64,000 bases of DNA from Rhynchosporium graminicola (taxonomy: Eukaryota; Ascomycota; Leotiomycetes; Helotiales; Ploettnerulaceae). Shown here in pieces: positions 12,253 through 23,408 of this stretch; the first letter of the stretch is position 1, and every line of letters begins with the position of its first letter. The notes under the pieces are model-generated. The model worked only from the letters and a program-made list of their open reading frames with translations. It did not search any database and was not told the origin of the DNA. Where the stretch lies: contig FJUW01000001.1 in the NCBI GenBank assembly GCA_900074885.1, positions 372,001-436,000 of the forward strand, read 5' to 3'. A program made the position numbers and the translations under genes.

Positions 12253-12396
12253 CTGCGAATTGGTTAGAAGTGCTCAAAGAGGAAGTTACTACAGGAGGGA
12301 CAGAGCAGGGGCAAATCATATTTTCAAAGCCGGACATATTCGGACCCTTTTCATTTCAAAGAAAACAATGTAAATCAAAAAAAGGCGTATACTTAC
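12253..12396 (-). other. Probable 5'UTR intron of INO1
   Basis: On the minus strand a strong donor GTAAGTATAC starts at 12396. A branch-like CTAAC followed by TTCGCAG ends at 12253. Splicing would remove 144 bases from the INO1 leader about 200 bases before the ATG. This rests on splice-signal reading only. Confidence 0.55.
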
Positions 12397-12596
12397 GACG
12401 GAAGCAAATTCGAGAACGTTTTGGCGGTGGTGGTGATTACACTCGTAAGTGCAATCAAAATGGTTTGGGTTGGTTTTGGTAGGTAGGTAGGGTTGAAGTG
12501 GAGATTGAATGTTGAATGACAATATCTGGGAATAAATTCTGGTGTGTGGTGAGGAAGGAGCAAGAGGGGAAGCGGAGTCGTGGGGAGCTACGCAGA

Positions 12597-12604
12597 TTTA
12601 TATA
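12597..12604 (-). promoter_or_regulatory. TATA box upstream of INO1
   Basis: TATATAAA on the minus strand, about 550 bases before the INO1 ATG and about 200 bases before the proposed 5'UTR intron. An ATTGG/CCAAT motif lies further upstream near 12711. Position fits a core promoter but no start site is known. Confidence 0.45.
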
Positions 12605-12817
12605 AGTAACGGAAGGGAGGTGGAGTGGAACGTTGGGACGAAGGGACGAAAGGCTCGGCGCGTCGACATCCACCCGAATGAATGAATCCATGCAAGACAT
12701 GACATGACGTGATTGGCTGATACCTGGTACTGTACCCCACCAGCTTCTAGGTAATCAGCCTCACTCACGTTCGTTTAATTGGAGGGGCAGAAAGAAATAA
12801 TCGGGATTTGTCTTGTG

Positions 12818-12847
12818 CCTGAATGCACCTGAATGCACCTGAATGCG
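12818..12847. repeat. 10-bp tandem repeat, three units
   Basis: CCTGAATGCA occurs twice in tandem, then CCTGAATGCG once. Confidence 0.9.
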
Positions 12848-13024
12848 CAGCACGCGATAAGCAAGCAGGACGTTGGTATCAATAAGAGGCTGGAAGTGGC
12901 TTAGTGGATAATGTACGGCTGGCGGCGGTGCGTTGTCGTCGCATCGAACGTCGCGACGCAGATGGACTGACCGTGAGAGGGCAGGAGGGAGGGAGGCACG
13001 GCATAATAAGATAAGGAAGGTACT

Positions 13025-13040
13025 TACCTACCTACCTACC
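13025..13040. repeat. (TACC)4 repeat
   Basis: Four TACC units. They are the reverse-complement class of the TAGG repeat at 13281-13300 (TAGG on the plus strand reads CCTA on the minus), so the two could pair. Confidence 0.9.
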
Positions 13041-13120
13041 ACATATTTGATGGACCTATAGATCTGTGGATTTGTGGAGGGGAAGGGTGGGGAGGGGCTT
13101 TGTGGATTTACGGATTTGTG

Positions 13121-13192
13121 GATATATGGATATATGGATATATGGATATATGGATATATGGGTTTATGGATTTATGGATTTATGGATCTGTG
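13121..13192. repeat. 8-bp tandem repeat (GATATATG-type)
   Basis: Nine 8-bp units: five perfect GATATATG, then GGTTTATG, two GATTTATG and GATCTGTG. Degenerate units continue upstream to about 13060. A period of 8 rules out coding origin. Confidence 0.95.
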
Positions 13193-13280
13193 AATGGGAA
13201 AATAGATGGATGGAGAGAAGAGAAGACCATTGGAAATCCCAGTGTATGGGTGGCTGGTTGGTGTTTACTGAATATTCGCG

Positions 13281-13300
13281 TAGGTAGGTAGGTAGGTAGG
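13281..13300. repeat. (TAGG)5 repeat
   Basis: Five TAGG units followed by G-rich sequence. Another TAGG run is at 12480-12491. Confidence 0.9.
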
Positions 13301-14703
13301 GAGGGGGTTAATCCTCACTCATCATGCAGGTGCGGCGTTGGGATGTAATAAAAGCGACCTTGCTTAGGCAATACTTGCTTATATAAGTATCCAGTTTGGC
13401 GGTAAAATCATGTGCTCTTTACCTCCCTGTGTCTCTCTCTCTGCCCCGCGAGCATGTGAAGACAGACAACCAACCCCTCCCCACCCACTATTCGGAGGTT
13501 TCTCCAGATTCTGACATTCTACGAGGAATTGATAGCCGTACCACACGAAGTTCCTTTCTTTGATGGTTTGATAACAAGAGGCAACTGCGCATCTTCGACT
13601 GGCCTGGGAAGGCGTTCGTGTTCTTGCCGTCAAATCTTTTCTCCTTCCCTCAGCATGAACAACATTCTTCACGCACTCTACTCTACTCTCTTCTACTTCA
13701 TCCCCAACGATGAAATAGCGGTCAATCCTTACCAACGATTCCGTCCGCAGCGTCATGTACGCACGCTTTTCTCGGTATCTCCCTTGGCTGCGCTCCACTC
13801 GGTAAAGACCTCACCGCAAGTTCAAGCGGATAACTACCTACCTATACAATACTATACTCGAGTATGTATGTGAGCATGAAATCAGCCAGCCCATTATTCA
13901 AGCTTGGCCTATAGATCATGACTGGTCCAAAGCAACGAGTCCCAATCTCACGGAAACGCCCATCCATCCACCAATGACAGCGGCATCTCAGCTACCTGAG
14001 ATGAGATGCACCTGGGAGATTTACACTTCTTACCTACGAGGTATCAGCAGTCAGAGGATCAAATGTAGCCGGGTAAGATCATTTGCGAAGTTAAGCTTTG
14101 AACGATCCCTGAGTTCCAGGATTCCTATCGACCTCATCTGGTCGGTAGAAACACTTCCTGACATCCGTGCATTCAAGAACCGGTAACACACGGTCCCAGG
14201 AGGTAACGATGTTCACTTGAGGGCTTCTCACTGGCAGCACTTTTAACGACCAAGGAACGAACGATCGCACGCTCGGCGTACCTATATATCAAGTAAGTCA
14301 TTTGACTCCAAGGTAGCTAACGCTGACCTCCGACTTGCGACTTCGTTGTAGATTTATCATTTCTGATTTTCCCAAAAGTTGCCTAGTGAAAAAGGTTAGA
14401 TGACTTCAAAAGGATACTTCGGGTAATGTCCTGAGATACTTTCCGTGACTTTATCATCAGCTTCTTGTCTCTCGTTCGCCCTCGTTCGCCGAAAACAAAT
14501 TTGCTCCGGGCGGGCAGAAAAGCAAAACGCCTGATGCCTCATGTGTTGTGCGTAGGGTGACCGATGCTCGGATCGTAAAATGTACGAGCGCTTCGAGTTC
14601 TTGCCTCGCACTGATCGGCCACGCCAGCGAGTGCGATCCGTCTGGGGAATGCTATACGGCATGGATCTCACAGGCCATCGGCGAACATTTTGATGTTTAA
14701 TGA

Positions 14704-14721
14704 AACAAACAAACAAACAAA
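14704..14721. repeat. (AACA)n repeat
   Basis: Short AAAC/AACA microsatellite, about four units. Confidence 0.85.
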
Positions 14722-15729
14722 TTAGCTCGCGGAAAAGTCAATTTTGGAGATCGTGAAGACGGAGTCGGTCAAGTCAGCATGGTGATGATTTTGGTGCGCG
14801 CGTCGACTGACGAACTGCCCGTGACTTTGACTTAACTCGAACTTGACTTGCCTTCTTCATTGGACACGGACAGTTTTGCAAAGAGCTTCGGCGTTGCTAT
14901 TTGAAGATCACAGACGAGCGAGACAGCGCGTGGGAAATTAATTGTTTGTCAACATCGAATCATCAGGGTCGGAACAGGGGAGAGGCTGACGCCACTGACA
15001 TTGGCCGTAGCGTAGAGGCCGCTGCTTAACCCATTTTAGGGGTCGCAACCAGGGGATTTCTGGTAGTCTCGGTAGTGAACTCATTTGTTTGTAGATTGCG
15101 GGCGGCGCAGGGATCGCTTGACATCCTCACATCCTCACATCCTTACCTACACTACACCCTTACCTCCTCTCGTTACACCCTTACAGCGTTCCTCCTTTCT
15201 GCAGTGAACTCCCACCGCACTCGAGTTGGACGGAGACGGACCATTCGTTCTTCAACATCTAAACTGACATCCTCGACACCTGCGACAGATAATAGCCACT
15301 CCTTGACAAGCGTTGTCTGCATCGGCCATTGTTTGCCCACAGTCTCTACCGTTCCAGCTGGTCCTGCGGTCTATCATCTTGCATCACAACAATACGATTG
15401 CTTGGATTGACTCTTCCTCCAATGGTCAATACCTGAATCAATCCCCTGCTCTCAGCGATATACGAATCAGGACAACCATACTTGCTATTCCATCTGCCGC
15501 CCCGAAACATCAAGACTTAGTAAGGATTGGAGTCCCGAGACATTATTTGGGAAGGACTTGAAGTTATCTGGAAACAATCAACTGCCACGCCAGCGAGCTC
15601 TGTCTGGGTCGCAAGAATTCGAAAGCATCTCTAACTCCGCATATCGAGTTGATGCAAGCTCATGCATTCATATAACGCCATCGATATATTTGGAAAGAGG
15701 ATTGGATCCCGATAGGCGGTCCACGAAGC

Positions 15730-17908
15730 ATGGCATACGGAGAGAGGGCTTCGAGCTTCTTACCAACCATAAAATGTTCCATGTGCGCGCAAGATATCGA
15801 GATCTCCCTTATGGGAGATCACATTTGTGCTGGTCCAAACGGAGCCGCGGCTGGAGAACGTGAGCTTGATGCCATGTATGATATAAATCTGTAGCTAATG
15901 TACTTACCTAGCGACTCCTCCTCCGGATAGCAACGGCAACTTCGACAGGATGCCATACAAGCGAAATGCGACAAATGGACCGAGTTATCTGAGGCCAACA
16001 CGAGCGCCGCCTCCAAGAGTTGATACGGGTGTCGCAAGTAAGTTGCCTCGTGTTCTAGAAGGTCTGTCATGCTAATTCACAGACCGTCCATTCTATCCCC
16101 AAGATCAGTTAACGCCAGTCAGCGCCTCGCCATCCCGTAGTGTCTCGCCCATGAGTGACGGGCAGATATCGCCCTTCATGAGACCTTCACGTAACGCAAC
16201 TCACCCCGTAAATCGAGCGCCGCCCTCGCCAGAACTGCTCTCATCTAATCTCGACAGTGCGTTCCCTCCATTCCCGGGCATGAAGGTCGGACCACAGAAA
16301 AGTAAACAAGGAGGTGGATATGGTGGTATGGGAAAGATGTTAATGGAGCCGGAATCCATGTACGCACCTGTTAGTCCAAGGACGGCAGCGAGTGGTGGGA
16401 TGTTATCGCAGAGGATGAATACCATTGCGCCAGGACCTTTCGATGGAAGAAGGAAAGCAAGTGGCCTTCCTTCCATACCAGGACATCGAAGGAATGGGAG
16501 TCTGGCAGATTCAACCATGTCCACTGGCACAGTCGAAATTGGAGGGACTGTTAGGCGGCCATCAAACGCTGTGGGGCACTCTCGAACATCTACGAGTAGC
16601 TCGAATGGATCGAGAATAGGATCTATGGGCTCGACAGTTTCCAGGAAACAGGTTTACGGAGGATTCATACCGCCATCTGCAGATGACACTCACCGCGAAT
16701 TTCTGACACAGGAAAGCAGATGGCAAACCTTTCCACTGAAAAGCGAGAGTCCTGAGGCCCTATTCAGAAGGCCGTCGGAGCCACACAGACCATTTAACGA
16801 TGCCGCGTATAGCATGAGCTCAGAAGCCGATCGATCAATTTCGCCAGCCAGAGAGCGGAGGAGACCTTCCATATCTGGCCCGGATCTCACACGAGCTCCA
16901 CCTCCACGGGGGGTGATGATACGACCTCGAGCAGATGCCAGACTTGGAGATGCATCGCTAGTACCAAACAATCTCAATCTAGCAGCGGAATTTGGGATCG
17001 GGAATCCATATCACACCCCGACCGAATCATCATCTTCGAACACTTCCGGGTCCAGTGATCAGAGCAAAGCCAGTTCACGTTCAAGTCCACCCCGATCACG
17101 TCGAAAACCATCTGATGAAGTAGAAGTGGATACACTGATGGCTGATTTAGAGTCCTCAATCGCTGATATGGGGCCAAGAAAAATGGCCTCTGGTCAATCA
17201 CCTCCAACAACCAGAAATCAGTATCCCCGGATGCAGCCGCAAATTCTCCCACCTTCCATGCAATCTCCGGAGTCGCCAATGGATCCTGCGATACAATTCG
17301 GTCGTCTATCTCCAGCTCCACTAACTCAAAGACGCTCCCCCTCACCATCCCGAAGCGATCGTCAGCAACCACCTCTTCAGCGCCCGTCGACAGCGAATCG
17401 CCCAACGACAGCTAACCGCCCGAACACCGGTAGTCGTCCAGCTACTTCGAAAGGTGACTGCAAGGGTTGCGGCGAGCCTATCAAGGGGAAGTCGGTATCT
17501 TCTGCAGATGGTCGCCTCACCGGACGATACCACAAGCAATGTTTCGTTTGTAAGACCTGTGCACAGCCATTTCAAACATCGACCTTTTACGTAATGGATG
17601 ATTCGCCTTACTGCGAACGACACTATCATAAACTTAACGGCAGTGTTTGTACGACCTGCGATAAGGGCATAGAAGGTCAATACCTCGAAAGCGAGCGAAG
17701 AGATAAATTCCACCCTGGTTGTCTGACGTGCGCGGACTGCAAGCGAAATCTGCGGCACGACTACTTCGAGATGAACGGCCGAGTCTACTGCGAGCGAGAC
17801 GCATTCCGTAGAGCTCAGACCCAGCCTAGAGCCCAGGGACCTAATTTTGGCAATGGGGCCACCAGTAACAAGATGGAACGAAGAACGACGCGACTGATGA
17901 TGATGTAG
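15730..17908 (+). CDS. pxl1: Paxillin-like LIM-domain protein
   Basis: Protein of about 693 aa with two C-terminal LIM zinc-binding domains. Exons are 15730-15859, 15912-16037 and 16083-17908, with introns of 52 and 45 bases. The N-terminus carries a small Cys motif, LPTIKCSMCA...ISLMGDHIC, that is typical of filamentous-fungal LIM proteins. Residues 100-540 are Ser/Pro/Arg-rich and likely disordered. LIM1 begins at CKGCGEPIKG (about residue 545) and LIM2 at CTTCDKGIEG (about 605). Their metal ligands CxxC, HxxC, CxxC and CxxH/D are visible. Fission-yeast Pxl1 and budding-yeast Pxl1 act in polarity and the cytokinetic ring, so a similar role is inferred. The ATG was chosen because the Cys motif precedes intron 1. 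Confidence 0.88.
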
Positions 17909-18614
17909 ACCTGGGCTGGTAAGGATACGGAATGAGGATATTTGAGACCCACAAAAGTCGCAATGGCTGGCCTTCCTGCTAGCTTCAAAACTTTGCCAAG
18001 ACGAGACGAGATAAAGAGACTCGTATTTTTTCTTTGGCGCACATCACTTTTGACATTTGCTTTTGCATTTACACGGAACCTGGCATGGATTTTCGACCCT
18101 ATACCCTTCGTTCTTTCTTTCCTAGCATTGCACTCGGACTGCATGTACGCATGCAGATCATCGCACGGAGGAGAACTTCTGTTTTGGACTCGCTACAACA
18201 CTTATCGCTTTTACCTTCTTCGGCAGTCGGGCATTGGATAGCCGGAACGCCCTCGTTTGAGCAATCGACCTCTTGAATATTCATCATCGGAGGCAGGAAT
18301 TTATCAACTTGTAATTACAGTCTAATGTGTATAATCCAGGCGGGAGTAGATAGAGAGAGGAGAAAGAGCAGACGATCGAATGCTCGTTGTTTATTAGTAT
18401 TACTTTGTGCCACTACATTGCATTGTGAAAATAAAACTGCCTTCCAGCTTTGATCCCTGACTTCCTAGAGGTGGTAATGTTATTTAGCTCATTCCCCAGC
18501 TTCGAACTTGATCGTTGTTTGCTCTTCGCTTATTCTATGGAATCAACAACTTGAACAACTTGGAATCTGAGCTCAATACGAATAGATGTTATCTCAATTT
18601 ATATCACCTATTAA
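17909..18614. other. Convergent intergenic spacer
   Basis: Tail-to-tail spacer between the LIM gene and the PheC-like gene. No gene, repeat or RNA is recognised; the short frames overlap each other. Confidence 0.5.
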
Positions 18615-19594
18615 CTACACCCTCGGCCACTTGTAATCCATCCACTCCTCCAACGTCTGGTTCCAAGCACCGCTCCCCAGAAAGATATGCACCCAGGCAT
18701 CCACGAAATTCTTCCACACCACATCTCTGCCCACCATATACGCCAGCTCCTCAAAGTTGAACGGTTTCCCCGGATTCACGATACACAACTCTCCAGGATG
18801 TAACCTGACCTGCAATTCCACCTCGATGAGATCGGAGATCATCGCATCGGCCAGCCCACTCAACACAGCCTGAAAGACGGCGTTGTTATCGTCCACCAAC
18901 AAAACGCTAGCTTTCTTCAGGTTCGCCTCGTCGAACGCCTGGTTGCTTCCTCCGGGGTTGACTACGACTTTCACACCAGGCCGGTCGATACTCGCCAAGT
19001 CCGTGAATTTTTCGGCGTCAGAGCACCGGATGCAACCTGTTTTCCCGACGCGCTGGATGGCCGTGGAGAAGAACGCCGAGCGTGATCTCGCGAGCGTGGC
19101 GCTGACTCCGCCCATCGCTATGTCGAATCTGCCGGCGGAGAGATCGGTCGTGAGATTCGCCCATGCTGAAGGGACGAATTGGACGCGAGAGGGTAGGCCG
19201 AGGGCCTTGGACAGAGATTGGGCGGCTGTGATGTCGGCGCCGATGTAAGTGGTGTTCAGGCCGGCTGTTAGTGTTGAGTTGGGGAGGAGGGTGGTGTTGG
19301 TCACGAGGTAGGTGAAGGGTTTGTAGTCCCCGGTCGTGCCGACTTTCAGGTAGCCTCTTTGGATGATTTCGTCGAGTTTGCTGGTGACATTTGCGCAGGA
19401 GATGGAGGCTGGGCTTCTGGTGAGGGCTTAGCGGCTTTGAAATTTCTTCTGCTGATTGTATGTAGCTTGACTTACGAGTTCCAGGAATCGCTGTCTTTAG
19501 GGCAATTTTGCCGAGGCTCAGACATACTCACTCCAGATACAACATCGTGTAGGAGACACAGCACTAATACATAATGGTGCATTAAGTTCACCAT
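18615..19594 (-). CDS. Secreted periplasmic-binding-type protein, cyclohexadienyl dehydratase-like
   Basis: About 306 aa, exons 19594-19476 and 19416-18615 with a 59-base intron. The fold is that of bacterial solute-binding family 3 proteins. The sequence is closest in my memory to PheC (cyclohexadienyl/arogenate dehydratase). Shared blocks include GYLKVGTTGDYKPFTY, a D-I/A-xx-AQSLSKALG stretch, RFDIAMGGVS, VVVNPGGSNQAF, ISDLIEVELQ, LCIVNPGKPF and a final W-rich helix. The first 22 residues (MVNLMHHYVLVLCLLHDVVSG) look like a signal peptide, so the protein is probably exported. PheC in bacteria makes phenylpyruvate or phenylalanine in the periplasm. Whether this fungal protein is an enzyme or only binds ligands cannot be decided by eye. 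Bacterial origin is likely; the intron indicates it has settled in the fungal genome. Confidence 0.8.
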
Positions 19595-21031
19595 ATTGAA
19601 GGTGGTCAAACAAATGGCACTCAACCAACTCAAGAACACGAGAGTTCGGTTTTAACGAAAGTCCTTAACACAATTTCTGCAAAGGTAAAACATCGGAGGA
19701 GAACAAAGTCTTACTGGGAATAGTATTATGCTTACATATTTTATTCAGGAAAATCAAGTGTAGATAGCGAAGTAATCAAAATTAAGAACCTAATATCCCA
19801 CTTCTGACGGGAGTGATAGGTAGTGGGTCAGCGGGGCTCAAATGATCTTGCCCGCGGCATACCAGCGGCTATTAAGTATCTATCTGCTTGGAACTGTTTG
19901 TTATCAATGAGTGTGACCATAAAGTGGCATGAATTGAATACGGACATTAAACGAGTGCTATTTTCAAGATCGCTGAAATTGCATCATTCCTGGAGGTTAA
20001 TTTTGCGTCTCGTTCATAATTATAGCCACTGCAAGTATTGATACCTAATTTGAGGATGCGTTGTAAGCAGTGCTCGCGCTTGAAATGTCAATCAATATAC
20101 TACAAGTATTAGCGATCGACATGGCAAATCTCGCAGTCTTTGTTTTGAAGTCCATCATTAAGCGAGAAATCTCATGGACATCGGTTTTATTGGAAGACGA
20201 AGACTCGCACATCGCCATCTCAGCCTTGTCGCTGACTACCAAACGGCGAAAAAGAAAAGAAAAGATCCCCAGAGGCAGTGAGTGTCCTATGGGGTACGCT
20301 GCAGGGGAAGAGGAAGGTTCAGCTGACATGGTCGGTACCTATACGTAAAGCGAGGACTCGCTGCAATTCGATCACAAGACCAGGGAATAACAACGAGGGC
20401 AAGGGCAGACATGACGTTACTTACAAAGTGGCGGGCTAGAAGCCAAAATTCTAGGGATAACGAGCAGTCGCAGTCGAGCCCGTGAGATTCGTGAGAGATG
20501 TCGCTGCAAGATTAGAGTGCTTGCTGCAAGCAATGACTGTTTGATACGAGAAGCCCAATGCGAATGTGTGAGTAATCGAAACTGGAGACCGCAGATAGTC
20601 AGCACTAAACTCAAGATGTCGAATTCCAGCACCGTTCTGAAGAAAGGAAGGAGCACTGGAATCATGACGAGCTAGTGCCAGCTACTGGGACTATAAAGCC
20701 CCCCTCGCCAGTGCCCTTCTCCTCCGACATTCATTTTCCGATGATCAGTACTGGGGACATGTAGTATGCTTCGGATTGATTTGTTTTTCCCCTTGAGTTA
20801 TTGCCTGCCTGTACACTTACTAAGATAGTGGTATGATGCGAGGCCTAACCCTCACCTGATACACAAATACGACAGTCTCCCCACTTACAGACCACCTTTC
20901 TTTCACACATATATATCTCTGCACTAGATAAGAGGGACAAATTTCTTACAATCGTTGTCTTTCCTTCCAGACCAATTAAATGACATCCTGTTACGCGAAT
21001 CTCTCGACCATCTCAGCAAATCAAGCTGATC
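19595..21031. other. Intergenic, nothing recognised
   Basis: No domain-bearing frame. The 92-residue frame at 20070-20348 has a hydrophobic start and a basic middle but no recognised family. The flavodoxin gene's leader probably lies in the last 200 bases. Confidence 0.45.
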
Positions 21032-21640
21032 ACGAAAATACTTATTGTATACGCAACCAAGATTGGAACTGCAAGATCTATTGCAGCGCGAATCCACGAC
21101 AGGATGTCTGCTGCTGATGTCGGCAGTGTCATTCTAGCATCCGTTGAGACTAAACCATCAGTCAAGGATTTCGGTAGTTCATTGGATTCGGCCTTTGTAG
21201 CATCAAATGTGTGGATTCCCAGTTTCGGGGCCGGACAGTTCTAACATATCCACCTAGATGCTATTATCGTCGGGTCTTGCATTCATATGGGAAGCTGGGT
21301 AAAGAAAGGCAGCAAGTTCATCAAGGAGAACGCAACAGCACTCCGTGACAATCCTAAGCCAACTTGGGCTTTCAGCGCTGGAAAGCCCCCAGAGAACAAA
21401 TTCCTCGCCGAAGAGAGGGACATAACTGGTTGCGTATCGAAGAAGATCCCAGTTCAAGAACACAAGCTTTTTTGGGGTTGCGTTTCCAAGCAGCAGATGG
21501 TAGGCTGTTTCAATTTCTTCTTCACTTGCTTTGGGCTCAAGTACGAAGATCAGAGGGATTGGGAGGCTATGGATGAGTGGGCTGACGGTATTTCAAAGTT
21601 ATTGAGAAATGAGCAGCAGTGTTTAGTGACACTTGTGTGA
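21032..21640 (+). CDS. Flavodoxin-fold protein (HemG-like), start unclear
   Basis: Two exons, 21032-21173 and 21258-21640, encode about 174 residues of a flavodoxin domain. The FMN-phosphate loop is KILIVYATKIGTARSIAARI. The join restores DAIIVGSCIHMGSWVKKG. The C-terminal RDWEAMDEWADGI is typical of the flavodoxin_5 group, which includes bacterial protoporphyrinogen oxidase HemG. No in-frame ATG precedes the loop before an upstream TGA. The codon where such proteins begin (Met-Lys-Ile-Leu) is ACG at 21032. Options are an ACG start, a further upstream exon, or a decayed start. Similarity to actinobacterial flavodoxins suggests horizontal transfer. It converges with the CAP gene, 90 bases away. 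Confidence 0.65.
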
Positions 21641-21730
21641 TTGTGATGTGCTTCCAAAAGCTACACGATAATGAGCACAGTGTCAAGACAATAAATGGAT
21701 TTGCCTATGTACAGCCAGTCTTACAGAAGC

Positions 21731-22831
21731 TCACATAAGAGCAAAAGTAATCGCAACCAAGATGCTAATCATAGCAAGAATCACATCCTCTTCGACCCTT
21801 CCAGATCCACCACGTCGCCTTATGATATTCAGGAAAGAGTTTTCATATATTCCCGTTTTGAGGTTACCCCAGAAAGGGCCCGTAGTGGGCCTTGAATCCG
21901 CTGGAGTCTTCCCTGTTTCTGCCGGAGAAGATACTTTGAATGGAGAAGCCGCATCTTCAGTCACTGTAACTGTGACGGTTGTGATCGCAATTTCAGTTTT
22001 CGCTTGGCTCGTGGGCACAGGAGCCGCTGTGCGTGTTGGAGAACCACTCGATTTTGGAGGCGTGCTGGAGAGCGTACCGGGAATGCCGACTTTCGGATCT
22101 CCTGATATCTGCCGTCCTACGTTTTCTTCAAATTGCCCAGCATTTACTACATTTCCAGGAGACTGATATTGGCAGACTAAATACCAAGTAGGATTTCCGT
22201 TTGAAAAACCCGGCACCTCTATTTACTTGTCAGTCGCCATCAATAGCGACACTGTTGAACTTACGGCATTGTTTTCTGGCACAGCCTACATCTGTGGTTG
22301 TTTTCCAAACGACCTGTGTGAAGTGTCCGGTTTGTGAACCGAATCCTGGTTTGTTGAAGTTATAGTTCACTCTTTCTAAAGCCCAAGCGTTGATTGCATC
22401 GAGCGCCTTGCTGTATCCCAAAGCGATGTTTTCACCAACTCCTTGATGGCCCTTGGGAGCGATCCACGGTCAGATAAAACTTTGGCAGGCAAGAAGAGGT
22501 ACTTTGGACTTACGGAATGCCCCCACTGGCATTTATTGACCCAGTCGTTACTTGACAACGCAAGTTGGTCGTTCCATTTCAATGGGCTGGCGCCATGCTG
22601 GCTCCTATAGAAGTTGTGGTCGTCCACAACCTGTTTCTGAAACTGTGCATTATCTGCAAAGCTAGGATCTGTTGGCTCGCGATTCTGTAATCTCGTAGGC
22701 TCAAAAAGTAGTGGGACAGTACAAGTGCCGTTTTGCGCAAACGACTGGGAGGCGAACATATACAGAAAGGAGAGTGCTTTGAAGCTGATCCATCTCGAGC
22801 TTGAAGGAGTTGGCTTAGAGACCGCACCCAT
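21731..22831 (-). CDS. CAP (SCP/PR-1) domain secreted protein, possible GPI anchor
   Basis: About 330 aa, exons 22831-22514, 22451-22265 and 22218-21731 with introns of 62 and 46 bases. A hydrophobic stretch FKALSFLYMFASQSFA after a short polar leader is a signal peptide. The CAP domain (about residues 55-195) has HNFYRSQHGASPLKWN, CQWGHSGHQGVGENIALG (rebuilt across intron 1), GHFTQVVWKTT and CQYQSPGN. The two His and two Glu-like positions of the CAP cavity can be seen. After it comes a Ser/Thr/Pro-rich linker. The C-terminus ends in a hydrophobic tail (ILAMISILVAITFALM), consistent with a GPI signal or membrane anchor. Yeast Pry proteins of this family bind sterols; the same role is inferred. 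Confidence 0.87.
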
Positions 22832-23408
22832 AATGGTGATTCATGCGTGGAAGGCTATTAGAATGTCCTTTTGTATCATAAAAAAGTCGTCTGTCGAGAT
22901 TTGCTTGGGAAAATGAGACCCATAGCGTGTTGAGATCAGAAAGAACCAAGTTCCTCAAGTACAAATGATGTTTTCCAAATCCAGACAAGGACTGCAGTCA
23001 AACAAAGAAGTAAGATGTTTGCCGCCCGAATGTGAACACAGTCATATATTGAATTCTTAGCCAGATTTTAATTCAATCGTCATCGAGACGACATTTTACT
23101 TCCCAGGAATACAACTCTGATCATCTGTGTGATAGTAATGTCATCGATATGACTGTTGAAGTACTCGGGCAAATCGCAAGAAAATTCCTCAAAATTCCTA
23201 CCTTTTACTTGAATAGAATGGCGTCTCTTCCACTTGGGATATCTGAGCTCTTCCAAGATTGCCAACAAGAAATGCTGCAACCGGACACAAAGGGAAATCT
23301 CATCATCAAAGGTCGTGACATTCCCACAAAACCCCGGATTAATCTCAGTTTGCTTAACAGACTTTTTCGCGATACAGGATATCCTTTCGCAAGCTACGTG
23401 TTAGAACA
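22832..23408. other. Intergenic; one unassigned 89-codon frame
   Basis: A plus-strand frame at 23149-23418 encodes 89 residues (MTVEVLGQ...) with no family I can name. I could not join it in phase to the next gene, so it may be chance or an upstream gene remnant. Confidence 0.4.

Larger units (their letters stand above)
12047..15729. other. 3.7-kb non-coding stretch with simple repeats
   Basis: It holds the INO1 promoter at the left and the LIM-gene promoter and leader at the right. In the middle are several simple repeats listed separately. Open frames at 13066-13291 are just translations of the 8-bp repeat. The frames at 13379-13873 are on opposite strands without domains. 14396-14716 has nothing recognisable. 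CT-rich sequence from 15110 to 15300 is typical of a fungal promoter or leader. Confidence 0.55.

Noticed and set aside
13066..13291. Two overlapping frames coding MDIWIYGYMD-type repeats
   Set aside because: They are translations of an 8-bp tandem repeat, which shifts frame every unit and has no coding logic.
13025..13300. TAGG/TACC repeats as an internal telomere
   Set aside because: The unit is TAGG, not TTAGGG, and it runs in both orientations over short distances.
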